A stretch of DNA of 23,716 bases from an uncultured Prevotella sp. (GCA_902495455.1 CABUXJ010000034.1:1-23716), one strand, 5' to 3'; positions 1 to 8,090 are shown, counted from the stretch's first letter. Numbers and translations are program-made. The notes: generated by a model from the sequence alone, not told the origin.

Positions 1-117
1 GGGACGGACGAAGGGAGGAAGAAGTTCGGATACATCAAGGTGCTGGAGGGGCTCAAAGACTTAGAGAAGATGACATGGATGATGAAAATGATAAGAGAAA
101 ATGTGTGCAGAGAGTAG
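1..117 (+). CDS. 3' end of an unidentified gene (partial)
   Basis: Frame 1 is open from the first base to a TAG at 115-117 and gives 38 residues. They are rich in Lys, Glu and Met, and the stretch around KVLEGLKDLEK looks like an amphipathic helix. The start and most of the protein lie outside the window, so no family can be named. The case for a real gene is the uninterrupted frame, a protein-like composition, and the fact that palindromic repeats typical of intergenic DNA begin directly after the stop. Confidence 0.55.
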   Translation, partial: GTDEGRKKFGYIKVLEGLKDLEKMTWMMKMIRENVCRE

Positions 118-143
118 CTCCCCAAGGGGAGGGTCGGGGTGGA
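117..143. repeat. Palindrome CTCCCC-AA-GGGGAG with G-rich tail
   Basis: CTCCCCAAGGGGAG followed by GGTCGGGGTGGAG sits directly after the stop of the partial gene. Its plan, a C/G hairpin followed by a GGGGTGG tail, resembles the repeats near 14.1, 14.85 and 23.4 kb, although the sequence is diverged. As a stem-loop just after a stop codon it could also help terminate transcription. Confidence 0.5.
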
Positions 144-144
144 G

Positions 145-245
145 CCCCGTAAGGGCCCCGCGAGGTTGCAACGGGGCCCTTACGGCATTGCAACGAGCGC
201 CCCGTTGCAACATGACGGCATGCTCGTTGCGACCCCGTAAGGGCC
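145..245. repeat. GC-rich palindromic repeat, copy A (mosaic)
   Basis: CCGTAAGGGCCCCG at 147-160 is exactly inverted as CGGGGCCCTTACGG at 172-185, and CCCCGTAAGGGCC returns at 233-245. Between them lie GTTGCAAC palindromes and a 23-bp stretch (189-211) that is found exactly, inverted, at 13638-13660. This copy is a rearranged relative of the perfect inverted repeat at 13618-13726. No convincing protein is encoded here; open frames through it are a by-product of the high GC content. Confidence 0.8.
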
Positions 246-347
246 TTATTGCTCGACGAAACCCGCTTTTTTGTCCTTTTCCGGCAATCAAAAACTCGCG
301 AACTTTTTCAAAAATGAAGAGCCGCGGGGCCCTAAAAGGGGTGTTTG

Positions 348-390
348 AAGCCGCAGGTCTCTCCCCCTTGAGGGAGCCGGAGGGGGCCGT
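348..390 (+). repeat. GAAGCCGCAGGT repeat, copy 1
   Basis: The stretch starts GAAGCCGCAGGT, continues with a C-run and G-run hairpin (CTCCCCCTTGAGGGAG) and ends CCGGAGGGGGCC. A closely similar stretch lies at 541-584 in the same orientation. The two copies differ mainly in the length of the C run and in a few substitutions. Confidence 0.7.
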
Positions 391-476
391 CGGCAGGCTC
401 TAAGGCCCTTATTGGTCTTAGGAACCCAAATCTTTGAGCATTTTCCCAAACACGGTTTTGTAAACATATATCAGTT

Positions 477-539
477 TCATCCGACATTTGAAATCAAGTT
501 TACCGAGCTCATCACTCCAAATGTCGGATGAGCTTTTTG
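477..539 (+). promoter_or_regulatory. Two overlapping, mutually exclusive hairpins (attenuator-like)
   Basis: TCATCCGACATTTG (477-490) pairs perfectly with CAAATGTCGGATGA (518-531). Alternatively AGCTCATC (506-513) pairs with GATGAGCT (527-534), which is followed by a T run (534-538). The second fold looks like an intrinsic terminator, and the first would prevent it. The only gene downstream on this strand is the esterase, which has its own promoter further on, so the role is unknown. It could be a small RNA or a remnant. Confidence 0.35.
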
Positions 540-540
540 G

Positions 541-584
541 GAAGCCGCAGGTTTCTCCCCCCCCTTGGGGGATTCGGAGGGGGC
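541..584 (+). repeat. GAAGCCGCAGGT repeat, copy 2
   Basis: This is the second copy of the element at 348-390. It shares GAAGCCGCAGGT, a C-run/G-run hairpin (CCCCC TTGGGGG) and the GGAGGGGGC end. It lies about 40 bp upstream of the esterase promoter. Confidence 0.7.
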
Positions 585-623
585 TTGATGAGACCGGCTG
601 TCCACAAAAACCGACGGATTTGT

Positions 624-654
624 TTTGTTCTTAACGAGGTTTGCAGTATCTTTG
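624..654 (+). promoter_or_regulatory. Bacteroidota-type promoter for the tandem SGNH esterase
   Basis: TTTG (624-627) and TATCTTTG (647-654) are separated by 19 bp, matching the Bacteroidota -33 TTTG / -7 TAnnTTTG pattern. The -7 element ends 30 bp before the chosen ATG at 685, and an AT-rich leader lies between. This argues against the in-frame TTG at 625, which would lie inside the promoter. Confidence 0.75.
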
Positions 655-684
655 CACCTATTATATATAATAAACCTGAAAACA

Positions 685-2304
685 ATGAAAAGACTATTAT
701 CTGCTATCGCTATTCTCAGCACATCGGCAACGCTTGCCTTTGCTCAGGCGCCCGAAGTGATGGAGGATGTCAACAAAGTCATCGACAACACCCCCGACAG
801 TATCGCCAAAGCCCTCATGGCACGCCCCGCACCGGGTTCGACACGCCGCGGGACGAACCCCGTGCTCTACCTCATCGGCAACTCGACCATGCGCAACGGA
901 ACGTTGGGCAACGGCAACAACGGCCAGTGGGGCTGGGGATATTTTGAACATGAGTATTTCGACCTCAACAAGATAAGCGTCGAGAATCAGGCCCTCGGCG
1001 GCATGAGCACACGCACATACTACAATCAGCTGTGGCCCGCCGTGCGCGAGGCTCTGAAGCCCGGCGACTGGGTCATCATCTCCATCGGCCACAACGACGG
1101 CGGACCGATCGACAGCGGCCGCGCGCGCTCCGTCCTGAAGGGTACGGGCCGCGACTCCGTGGAGGTGACCATCAAGGAGACGGGCGTCAAGGAGACCGTC
1201 TACACCTACGGCGGATACATGCGCAAGTACATCGAGGACTGCCGCGCCAAAGGGGCACAGCCCATCCTGATGTCGCTCACGCCGCGCAACGCCTACGACG
1301 AGCAGGGCAAGATTGTCCGCAAGCCGCAAGGAGCATGGCTCGAAGAGGTGGGACGCGAGATGAACGTGCCCTACATAGACCTCAACGAGATTTCCGGTGC
1401 GAAGCTCGACATGTATGGCAAGTGGAAGGAGAGCTACCACTTCTACAAGGACAATATCCACACCAGCCGTTTCGGCGCGCGCCTCAACGCCCGTTCGGCC
1501 GCTGAAGGACTGGCCGCATGCGCTCACCCGGCGCTCGCTCCGCTGAAGGCCATGATGAAGCCGCTGACGCTGCCCACCGTTGCCGTGAAGCGCGAGGAGG
1601 GCAAACCGGTGGTCTTCTTCACCGGCGACTCCACGGTCAAGAACGAGGACAAGGATGAGGACGGCATGTGGGGCTGGGCGTCACAGGCCGCCACGGTGTT
1701 CAACGAAAAGAAAGTCACGCTGGTCAACTGCGCCAAGGCCGGCCGCTCCACGCGCACTTACATGAACGAGGGACGCTGGGATCAGGTCTACAACTCGCTT
1801 CAGCCGGGCGACTTTGTGCTGATTCAGTTCGGCCACAATGACATCGGCCCCATCGACGACAAGAAGATGCGCGGCGTCATCCCCGGCACGTCTGACTCGA
1901 CGCACGTCTACCGAATGAAGGACTCGGGCAACTATGAACTGGTCTACACCTTCGGCTGGTATCTGAAGAAATTCATCCAGGACGTGCGCGAAAAGGGCGC
2001 TACCCCGATCATCGTCTCGCTCACACCGCGCAACGAATGGAAGGACGGCAAGATCGAACGCCGCAACAGCTCTTACGGCAAGTGGTATCGCGAAGTGGCC
2101 GAAGCAACGGGCACGGAACTGGTCGACCTCCACAACATCACCGCCGACTTCCTCGACAAGAAGTGCGGCAGCAAGGAGAAAGCCATGAAATACTACAAGC
2201 GTGACCACACCCACACTTCGCTGCTCGGCGCAAAGACAAACGCGAAGAGCGTGGCGAAGGGATTGAAAGCCAACAAATCACCCTTAGCGAAGTATCTTCG
2301 GTAA
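685..2304 (+). CDS. Secreted tandem-domain SGNH/GDSL esterase (rhamnogalacturonan acetylesterase-like)
   Basis: The 539-residue protein has a signal peptide (about 1-21, cut after LAFA) and two related SGNH hydrolase domains. Domain 1 (about 58-285) has GNS (nucleophile Ser67), GHND at 135-138 and D256-x-x-H259. Domain 2 (about 305-530) has GDS (Ser316), GHND at 383-386 and D507-x-x-H510. Both carry a STRTY segment and the SLTPRN motif seen in CE12-type acetylesterases that remove acetyl groups from pectin. Both catalytic triads look complete, although domain 1 has Asn for Asp beside the serine. The ATG at 685 is chosen because it directly starts the signal peptide and follows the promoter. 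The product is probably exported to the periplasm or outside. The substrate is inferred from the family; no other polysaccharide genes are nearby. Confidence 0.85.
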   Translation: MKRLLSAIAILSTSATLAFAQAPEVMEDVNKVIDNTPDSIAKALMARPAPGSTRRGTNPVLYLIGNSTMRNGTLGNGNNGQWGWGYFEHEYFDLNKISVENQALGGMSTRTYYNQLWPAVREALKPGDWVIISIGHNDGGPIDSGRARSVLKGTGRDSVEVTIKETGVKETVYTYGGYMRKYIEDCRAKGAQPILMSLTPRNAYDEQGKIVRKPQGAWLEEVGREMNVPYIDLNEISGAKLDMYGKWKESYHFYKDNIHTSRFGARLNARSAAEGLAACAHPALAPLKAMMKPLTLPTVAVKREEGKPVVFFTGDSTVKNEDKDEDGMWGWASQAATVFNEKKVTLVNCAKAGRSTRTYMNEGRWDQVYNSLQPGDFVLIQFGHNDIGPIDDKKMRGVIPGTSDSTHVYRMKDSGNYELVYTFGWYLKKFIQDVREKGATPIIVSLTPRNEWKDGKIERRNSSYGKWYREVAEATGTELVDLHNITADFLDKKCGSKEKAMKYYKRDHTHTSLLGAKTNAKSVAKGLKANKSPLAKYLR

Positions 2305-2323
2305 GGGAGAGGATTGGCTGAAA

Positions 2324-2368
2324 GCCTTAAGGACCTTAAGGACTCTAAAGACTTTAAGGTCCTTAAAG
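2324..2368. repeat. 9-bp tandem repeat (ACCTTAAGG-like, five units)
   Basis: Five consecutive 9-bp units (GCCTTAAGG, ACCTTAAGG, ACTCTAAAG, ACTTTAAGG, TCCTTAAAG) fill most of the gap between the esterase and dnaG. Each unit is itself nearly palindromic, so the array can fold in several ways, for example CTTTAAGG paired with CCTTAAAG at 2352-2368. No promoter matching TAnnTTTG is seen in this gap. The array could act as a terminator for the esterase or as part of the dnaG leader. Confidence 0.75.
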
Positions 2369-2385
2369 ATTAAAACCAAAAGAAT

Positions 2386-4383
2386 ATGATCGACAGAGCA
2401 ACCGTCGAACGGATACTTGACGCCGCCCAGATAGTCGACGTGGTGTCGGAGTTTGTCACCCTGCGAAAGCGCGGGGTGAACTATGTCGGACTTTGTCCGT
2501 TCCATGACGACAAGACACCGTCGTTCTATGTCTCGCCGGCAAAGGGCGTCTGCAAGTGTTTCGCGTGCGGAGAGGGTGGCAATGCCGTCCATTTCGTCAT
2601 GAAGCATGAGCAGATTACCTATCCCGAAGCACTGCGGTGGCTCGCCCGAAAGTATAACATCGAGATACAGGAGCGCGAGCTTACTGACGAAGAGAAGCGG
2701 GAAGCGAGCGAGCGGGAGAGCATGTTCATCGTCAACGAATGGGCTAAGGACTATTTCGCCGACATCATGCACAACGACATCGACGGTCAGGCCATCGGCA
2801 AACAGTATTTCCGCAGCCGAGGCATACGCGACGACATCATGCAGAAGTTTCAGCTCGGCTATGCCCTGCCGCGGCGCAACGCCATGTCGGAAGCGGCATT
2901 GGCGAAAGGCTACAAGGAGGAATTTCTGCTGAAGACGGGCCTCTGTTACAAGAAAGACAACGGCGAACTCGTCGACCGCTATGCCGGCCGCGTCATCTTC
3001 CCGTGGTTCAACGTCAGCGGAAAGGTCAACGCTTTCGGCGGCCGTCTGCTCGACTCACGTACCAAAGGGGTGCAGCAAAAGTATGTCAACTCGCCCGAAT
3101 CGGACATCTACCACAAGGACCACGAGCTCTACGGACTCTTCCAAGCCAAGAAGGCGATGGTCAAGGAGGACTGCGTCTACATGGTCGAGGGCTACACCGA
3201 CGTGATCGCCATGCACCAGTGCGGTCTCGAGAACGTCGTGGCCAACTCCGGAACGGCGCTCAGCATCCATCAGATAAGACTGCTCAGGCGCTTCACCGCC
3301 AACGTCATCCTGCTCTACGACGGTGACGAGGCGGGCATACACGCCGCCATGCGAGGCACCGACATGCTCTTGGCCGAAGGCATGAACATCAAGGTCCTCC
3401 TGCTCCCGGACGGCGACGACCCCGACAGTTTCGCCCGCAAACACAGCGCGGAGGAACTCAAGGAATATATCGGCAGCCATCAGACGGACTTCATCCAGTT
3501 CAAGACGGACCTGCTCCTGCGCGGCGTCAACGACCCCGTCAAACGCTCGGAAGCCATCAGCAACATCATCCGGAGCGTCTCGGTGATACCCAACCCTATC
3601 ACACGTGACACCTATCTGCACGAGTGTTCCCATCGTCTGCAGATGAATGAGCAGACGCTGATAAACACCATGAACGGTTTCATACGCGGCGATCTGGAGG
3701 ACAAAGCGAAGGAACAGGAACGCGAGCAGCGCCGACTGCAAAATCAGGCGCAGGCCGGCGGGCCGGCAGGACAAGGCGGCGGACAACCGGCAGAAAGCGA
3801 CGGACGGCCGGTCACGATGCAACCGACCATTCAGACCGTTCCGCAACAAAGTTCCGAGATTGAGCGGATGCTCATACAAAACATTATCCGCCACGGCGAA
3901 GAGACGATATTTGAAGGTCTTGAGACAGAAGACGGGCAGACGATAAACCTATCCGTAGCGCAATATGTGGACTACGATCTGAGCCAGGACGGCCTCTGCT
4001 TCTCCAACGAGACATACAACCGCATATTGGCCGAAGCCGTGGAGCACAACAACGACGAGGGATTCAAGGCCGAAACATACTTCATGCACCATCCCGACAT
4101 ACAGATAAGCAGTCTCGCCGGAGACCTCGCCATCAACCGCTACCAGCTCAGCCGCAGTCTCGAAATGCAGCACAAACCGGAGACTCTGCGTCAAAGGGTG
4201 ATTCATCTGGTGCTCGACTTCCGCATGAGAATCATCAAACAGCGGCTCAAAAACATACAGATGCAACTCCGGCAGGCCGGCAGCGACATGGAACGGATAA
4301 CACAGCTGATGAAAGACTACAAGGACACGCAGCTGCTCCGGGACATGCTGGCACGTCAGTTGGGCAGCGACATCATGGTCTGA
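2386..4383 (+). CDS. dnaG: DNA primase DnaG
   Basis: Primase makes the short RNA primers for lagging-strand synthesis at the replication fork. The 665-residue protein opens with a CHC2 zinc-binding domain (C37, H40, C58, C61; CPFH and CFAC motifs). The catalytic core and TOPRIM domain follow, with the conserved Glu at about 268 (VEGYTD) and the acidic DGDEAG motif with D312 and D314. A Gln/Gly/Ala-rich linker at about 450-475 leads to a C-terminal part likely to bind the replicative helicase. Length and domain order fit a complete bacterial DnaG. It is followed after 48 bp by queD with no obvious promoter, so the two may be co-transcribed. Confidence 0.97.
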   Translation: MIDRATVERILDAAQIVDVVSEFVTLRKRGVNYVGLCPFHDDKTPSFYVSPAKGVCKCFACGEGGNAVHFVMKHEQITYPEALRWLARKYNIEIQERELTDEEKREASERESMFIVNEWAKDYFADIMHNDIDGQAIGKQYFRSRGIRDDIMQKFQLGYALPRRNAMSEAALAKGYKEEFLLKTGLCYKKDNGELVDRYAGRVIFPWFNVSGKVNAFGGRLLDSRTKGVQQKYVNSPESDIYHKDHELYGLFQAKKAMVKEDCVYMVEGYTDVIAMHQCGLENVVANSGTALSIHQIRLLRRFTANVILLYDGDEAGIHAAMRGTDMLLAEGMNIKVLLLPDGDDPDSFARKHSAEELKEYIGSHQTDFIQFKTDLLLRGVNDPVKRSEAISNIIRSVSVIPNPITRDTYLHECSHRLQMNEQTLINTMNGFIRGDLEDKAKEQEREQRRLQNQAQAGGPAGQGGGQPAESDGRPVTMQPTIQTVPQQSSEIERMLIQNIIRHGEETIFEGLETEDGQTINLSVAQYVDYDLSQDGLCFSNETYNRILAEAVEHNNDEGFKAETYFMHHPDIQISSLAGDLAINRYQLSRSLEMQHKPETLRQRVIHLVLDFRMRIIKQRLKNIQMQLRQAGSDMERITQLMKDYKDTQLLRDMLARQLGSDIMV

Positions 4384-4431
4384 AACACATGACGGCGTCG
4401 CACAAAATATATAACACAAACATCATCACGA

Positions 4432-4773
4432 ATGTATTACATCAAGAAGACAATGGAAATATCGGCCTGCCACCGGCTCACTCTCGACTACGAGAGCAAG
4501 TGTTCGCGTAGACATGGCCACAACTGGATTATCACAGTCTACTGCAAGGCGCGCAGCCTCAATGCCAACGGCATGGTCTGCGACTTCACCGAGATAAAGA
4601 AAAGGATTCACGGCTATCTTGACCACGGCGACCTCAACGAGCTGTTGCCATTCAATCCGACGGCTGAGAACATCGCACGGTGGTGTACGGAGCAGATTGC
4701 GGAGTGCTATCGGGCCGACGTGCAGGAGAGCGAGGGCAACAGTGCCACATACGTTGAAGACGAAGAGGAATGA
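4432..4773 (+). CDS. queD: 6-carboxy-5,6,7,8-tetrahydropterin synthase QueD
   Basis: This enzyme converts dihydroneopterin triphosphate to 6-carboxytetrahydropterin, the second step towards preQ0 and queuosine. The 113-residue protein has the QueD/PTPS features: zinc-binding histidines H14, H28 and H30 (CHRL and RHGHNW), the nearby catalytic cysteine C24, a catalytic-type Asp/His at 64-65 (LDHGDLN) and an ESEGN segment near the C-terminus. The length is normal for short QueD proteins. queE, the next enzyme of the pathway, begins 30 bp downstream, which supports the assignment over eukaryote-type pyruvoyl-tetrahydropterin synthase. Confidence 0.93.
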   Translation: MYYIKKTMEISACHRLTLDYESKCSRRHGHNWIITVYCKARSLNANGMVCDFTEIKKRIHGYLDHGDLNELLPFNPTAENIARWCTEQIAECYRADVQESEGNSATYVEDEEE

Positions 4774-4803
4774 AACGCCGGCCGAACGGCATACCGACAG
4801 AAG

Positions 4804-5385
4804 ATGAAAAGAGTCAACGACATATTCTATTCGCTGCAGGGCGAAGGCCGCAACACAGGCCGCGCGGCCGTGTTCATCCGCTTCGCGGGCTGCAACCTGC
4901 GCTGCCCTTTCTGCGACACGGAGTTCTCGGTATACCGCGAAATGAGCGACACGGACATACTCGCGGCCATCAGCGCCTATCCGTCGCGCTTCGTCGTGCT
5001 CACCGGTGGCGAACCGACACTGCAGGCCGATGCCGCGTTCATCGCCATGTTACATTCCAACGGATATGAAGTGGCTATGGAAAGCAACGGCACCCGCCGT
5101 CCGGCGGCAACAGTCGACTGGCTCACGGTATCGCCGAAACAGGCACATGTAGGTACGACCGGACGTCTGGCGGTGACCCGTTGCGACGAACTGAAGGTCA
5201 TCTTCGACGGCGAGACCGACATCAGCGACTACGAAATAGAGGCCGCCTATTATTATCTCCAGCCCTGCGACACGGGCGACGAAACCCTAAATGCCGCCAT
5301 AACGAAGGCTTGTGTCGACTATATCTGCCGGCATCCGAAGTGGCGTCTGTCCCTGCAGACACACAAGATGATTGGTTTCAAATAA
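4804..5385 (+). CDS. queE: 7-carboxy-7-deazaguanine synthase QueE (radical SAM)
   Basis: QueE contracts the ring of 6-carboxytetrahydropterin to 7-carboxy-7-deazaguanine, the step after QueD. The 193-residue protein begins with the family signature FYSLQGEG and a radical SAM cysteine motif C30-x3-C34-x2-C37 that would hold a 4Fe-4S cluster. A TGGEPT segment, typical of SAM binding in this family, follows at about 62-67. The short length and compact core fit QueE and not larger radical SAM enzymes. It lies 30 bp after queD, on the same strand, and probably in the same transcript. Confidence 0.95.
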   Translation: MKRVNDIFYSLQGEGRNTGRAAVFIRFAGCNLRCPFCDTEFSVYREMSDTDILAAISAYPSRFVVLTGGEPTLQADAAFIAMLHSNGYEVAMESNGTRRPAATVDWLTVSPKQAHVGTTGRLAVTRCDELKVIFDGETDISDYEIEAAYYYLQPCDTGDETLNAAITKACVDYICRHPKWRLSLQTHKMIGFK

Positions 5386-5471
5386 TCCGGAACGAACCGT
5401 CCGGACCGGAATGGAGCATCAGAAGAGCGGCAACAAGCAATCAGAAGAAGAACAACAAATACGCATCCGAC

Positions 5472-6896
5472 ATGCACGGGCTACATATCACAGGCATAAT
5501 AATATACGAGATTGTGGTCGTCATCGCCATAATCCACGTGCTGATGGACAACCGTCAGCCTGCCAAGACTATGGCCTGGGCGCTCGTGATATACTTCGTG
5601 CCGTTCGTCGGAATCATATTCTACATCTTCTTCGGCGTCAACCGACGCAAGGAGAAGCTCGTCAGCGAACGCAGCCTCAACCAACTCACCAAGCGGTCGA
5701 TGCTCAGTTTCGTCGAGCAACACAACCTGCAACTGCCCGACAACCATAGACAGACGATTGATCTATTCGTCAATCAGAACCTGTCCATGCCTTTCAAGAA
5801 CAACAATCTGGATATCTTCACCGACGGCCAAGCCTTTTTCCTTTCTTTGTTGCAAGCCATCGGCAAAGCCCGTGACCATATCCACATCGACATGTACATC
5901 TTTTCCGACGACCCGCTGGGCCGCCTCGTAGCCGACGCGCTGGCCGACAAGGCTCGTCAGGGAGTCGAAGTGAGAGTGATTTATGATGATGTGGGATGCT
6001 GGAAGGTGGACCGGATGTTCTTTGAGAGCATGCGGGAGAACGGCATCGAGGTCCATGCTTTTCTTCCGGTGAGATTTCCTTCGTTCACGAGCAAAGTCAA
6101 CTACCGCAACCACCGCAAAATTATCGTCATCGACGGGACCGTCGGTTATATCGGCGGCATGAACATCGCGCTGCGCTACGTCAAGGGAACGAATGGCCTG
6201 AAGTGGCGTGACACTATGACGCGCATCACCGGAGGAGGTGTCCTCGCACTCCAACGCGCCTTTCTGATAGACTGGTATTTCGTGGACCGGACACTCATTT
6301 CCAACCGCAAATACTATCCGACGACACCACCGACAATACAAAACGACTGCCTCATACAAATCGTTACAAGCAGTCCTGTCGCCCCCTATCCGGACATCAT
6401 GCAGGGCTATCTGCGCGTCATCATGAGCGCCCGAAAGTATATCTTCATCGAGACGCCCTACTTCCTGCCCACCAACACCATCCTCTTCGCACTGAAAACA
6501 GCAGTTCTCGGTGGCATCGACGTGCGTCTGATTGTGCCCCTCCATTGCGATTCGAGCTTCGTCGAATGGGCCGGGCGGTCATATCTGAGAGATATAGCGC
6601 AGGCCGGAGTCAAGGTTTATCTATACGACAAAGGCTTTCTCCACAGCAAAATCCTCGTCTGCGACGACACCCTTGCAACCTGCGGCTCAACCAATGTCGA
6701 TTCGCGCAGCTTCGAAAACAACTTTGAAGCCAACGCCTTTTTCTACGACAAAGCAACTGCCACGCGCTTCAAGGAGATTTTCATGCGTGATCTGAATGAC
6801 TCCACGGCGCTCGACAAAGTGGCCGAGCGGAAAAGTCCGGGCTTCTGCGCGAGACTTTGGGAAAGCCTGACGCGACTTCTCTCACCGCTGCTATAA
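5472..6896 (+). CDS. cls: Cardiolipin synthase (phospholipase D family)
   Basis: The protein joins two phosphatidylglycerol molecules to give cardiolipin at the inner membrane. The 474-residue form starting at 5472 has two N-terminal membrane helices (about 5-22 and 33-51), which is the PLDc_N region, and then two HKD catalytic motifs: H214-x-K216-x4-D221 and H391-x-K393-x4-D398. Each is followed by the usual GG/GSTN strand. The open frame continues upstream to 5181, but that part overlaps queE and does not look like protein; the ATG at 5472 starts exactly at the first membrane helix. It lies 86 bp after queE on the same strand with no clear promoter between them. Confidence 0.93.
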   Translation: MHGLHITGIIIYEIVVVIAIIHVLMDNRQPAKTMAWALVIYFVPFVGIIFYIFFGVNRRKEKLVSERSLNQLTKRSMLSFVEQHNLQLPDNHRQTIDLFVNQNLSMPFKNNNLDIFTDGQAFFLSLLQAIGKARDHIHIDMYIFSDDPLGRLVADALADKARQGVEVRVIYDDVGCWKVDRMFFESMRENGIEVHAFLPVRFPSFTSKVNYRNHRKIIVIDGTVGYIGGMNIALRYVKGTNGLKWRDTMTRITGGGVLALQRAFLIDWYFVDRTLISNRKYYPTTPPTIQNDCLIQIVTSSPVAPYPDIMQGYLRVIMSARKYIFIETPYFLPTNTILFALKTAVLGGIDVRLIVPLHCDSSFVEWAGRSYLRDIAQAGVKVYLYDKGFLHSKILVCDDTLATCGSTNVDSRSFENNFEANAFFYDKATATRFKEIFMRDLNDSTALDKVAERKSPGFCARLWESLTRLLSPLL

Positions 6897-6940
6897 GCAG
6901 TCGGAAAGGGAAGCCGCGTCATCAATAATGTTCATTCCGG

Positions 6941-6966
6941 TCTTTCATGGACATGCCCATGAAAGA
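6941..6966. terminator. Hairpin between convergent cls and mrp
   Basis: TCTTTCATGG (6941-6950) pairs perfectly with CCATGAAAGA (6957-6966) around a 6-nt loop. It lies between two genes that face each other and could stop transcription from both sides. There is no long T run on either strand, so it would be a weak or Rho-assisted terminator. Confidence 0.5.
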
Positions 6967-6980
6967 CGATATCACTTCTT

Positions 6981-8090
6981 TCAGTCTTTCTTCACATTCA
7001 CAATCTTCGTCGGTTCCATCTCGCGGTTGCGGCGGTTGGTCACCGTCACCACGGCCTGAGCCAACGCGAGGAACGCCTGTCCCGTAGCGGTCTCGGCATT
7101 GACAGCCGCCGGTTCACCCGCATCGCCGCTCTCACAGATACTCTGAACGAGCGGTATCTGGGCCAACAACGGTGTTTCCATCTCCTCGGCGAGCTTCTTG
7201 CAGCCCTCCTTACCAAATATATAATAACGGTTTTCGGGCAGCTCGGCCGGCGTGAACCATGCCATGTTCTCGACCAGTCCGAGGATGGGTACGTTGACTT
7301 TCTCATTGCGGTACATGTCGATACCCTTGCGGGCGTCGGCCAAAGCCACGGCCTGCGGCGTGCTGACGATGACCGCGCCGGTGATGGCCAGCGTCTGGAG
7401 CAAAGTCAGATGGATATCGCTCGTGCCCGGGGGCGTGTCCAGTATGAAATAGTCAAGCTCGCCCCAGTCGGCATCGCCGATGAGTTGCTTCAGCGCATTG
7501 CTCGCCATGCCTCCGCGCCAAAGCGTGGCCGTGTCTGGATTGACGAAGAATCCGATGCTGAGCACCTTCACGCCGTATTTCTCAATCGGCTCTATCAGAT
7601 TGCGACCGTCCTTCTCGACAGCATACGGACGTGCGTCCTCGACATGGAACATCTTCGGTACGGACGGGCCAAATATATCGGCGTCGAGCAGTCCGACGCG
7701 GTAGCCGAGGCGTGCAAGCGCTATTGCCAGATTGGCAGCGACGGTGCTCTTTCCCACACCGCCCTTGCCGGAGCTGACGGCAATCACGTTCTTGACACCG
7801 GGAAGGAGCTTGCCCACCTCCGGACGCGGCTTCGATCTGAACTCTGTCTCGATGGTCACTTCCACGTCGCGGCTGACATGATAGTGGATGGCGGCCTCAG
7901 CGGCCTTAACCGTTGATTTGAGGAACGGGTCGGTGTCACGCGGGAACGTGAGCACGACTTTGACCTTCATGCCGTCGATGGACGGCGTGTCGGCCACCAT
8001 GTCACTCTCGACGAGGTTCTTCTTAGTACCGGGATAAGTCACCGTGGCCAGTGCGTCGATGATCAGTTTGGGATATAATGTCATACTCAT
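6981..8090 (-). CDS. mrp: Mrp/ApbC-family P-loop ATPase (iron-sulfur cluster carrier)
   Basis: Members of this family bind and hand over Fe-S clusters in the cytoplasm using a deviant Walker A ATPase. The 369-residue protein has an N-terminal MIP18/DUF59 domain (about 5-85), then the P-loop GKGGVGKST starting at 108, the DADIFGPSVP switch segment and a DTPPGTSD motif. The CxxC pair that holds the cluster in proteins such as E. coli ApbC is missing: the matching place reads ENMAWFTPAELPEN. Two adjacent start codons (8088-8090 and 8082-8084) are possible; the first is used here. It lies 112 bp after the receptor gene on the same strand. Confidence 0.9.
   Translation of the reverse strand: MSMTLYPKLIIDALATVTYPGTKKNLVESDMVADTPSIDGMKVKVVLTFPRDTDPFLKSTVKAAEAAIHYHVSRDVEVTIETEFRSKPRPEVGKLLPGVKNVIAVSSGKGGVGKSTVAANLAIALARLGYRVGLLDADIFGPSVPKMFHVEDARPYAVEKDGRNLIEPIEKYGVKVLSIGFFVNPDTATLWRGGMASNALKQLIGDADWGELDYFILDTPPGTSDIHLTLLQTLAITGAVIVSTPQAVALADARKGIDMYRNEKVNVPILGLVENMAWFTPAELPENRYYIFGKEGCKKLAEEMETPLLAQIPLVQSICESGDAGEPAAVNAETATGQAFLALAQAVVTVTNRRNREMEPTKIVNVKKD

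Noticed and set aside
101..403. Open frame through the GC-rich repeats
   Set aside because: It translates the palindromes, has biased Arg/Pro/Cys-rich composition and no start context, and follows a real gene end at 117.
625..684. Upstream TTG start for the esterase
   Set aside because: It lies within the promoter, between the -33 and -7 elements; the ATG at 685 begins a proper signal peptide.
697..1527. Long minus-strand open frame opposite the esterase
   Set aside because: It is a shadow of the GC-rich esterase gene; the plus strand shows a signal peptide and two complete catalytic domains.
5181..5471. N-terminal extension of the cardiolipin synthase
   Set aside because: It overlaps queE in another frame and is not protein-like; the membrane helix starts at the ATG at 5472.
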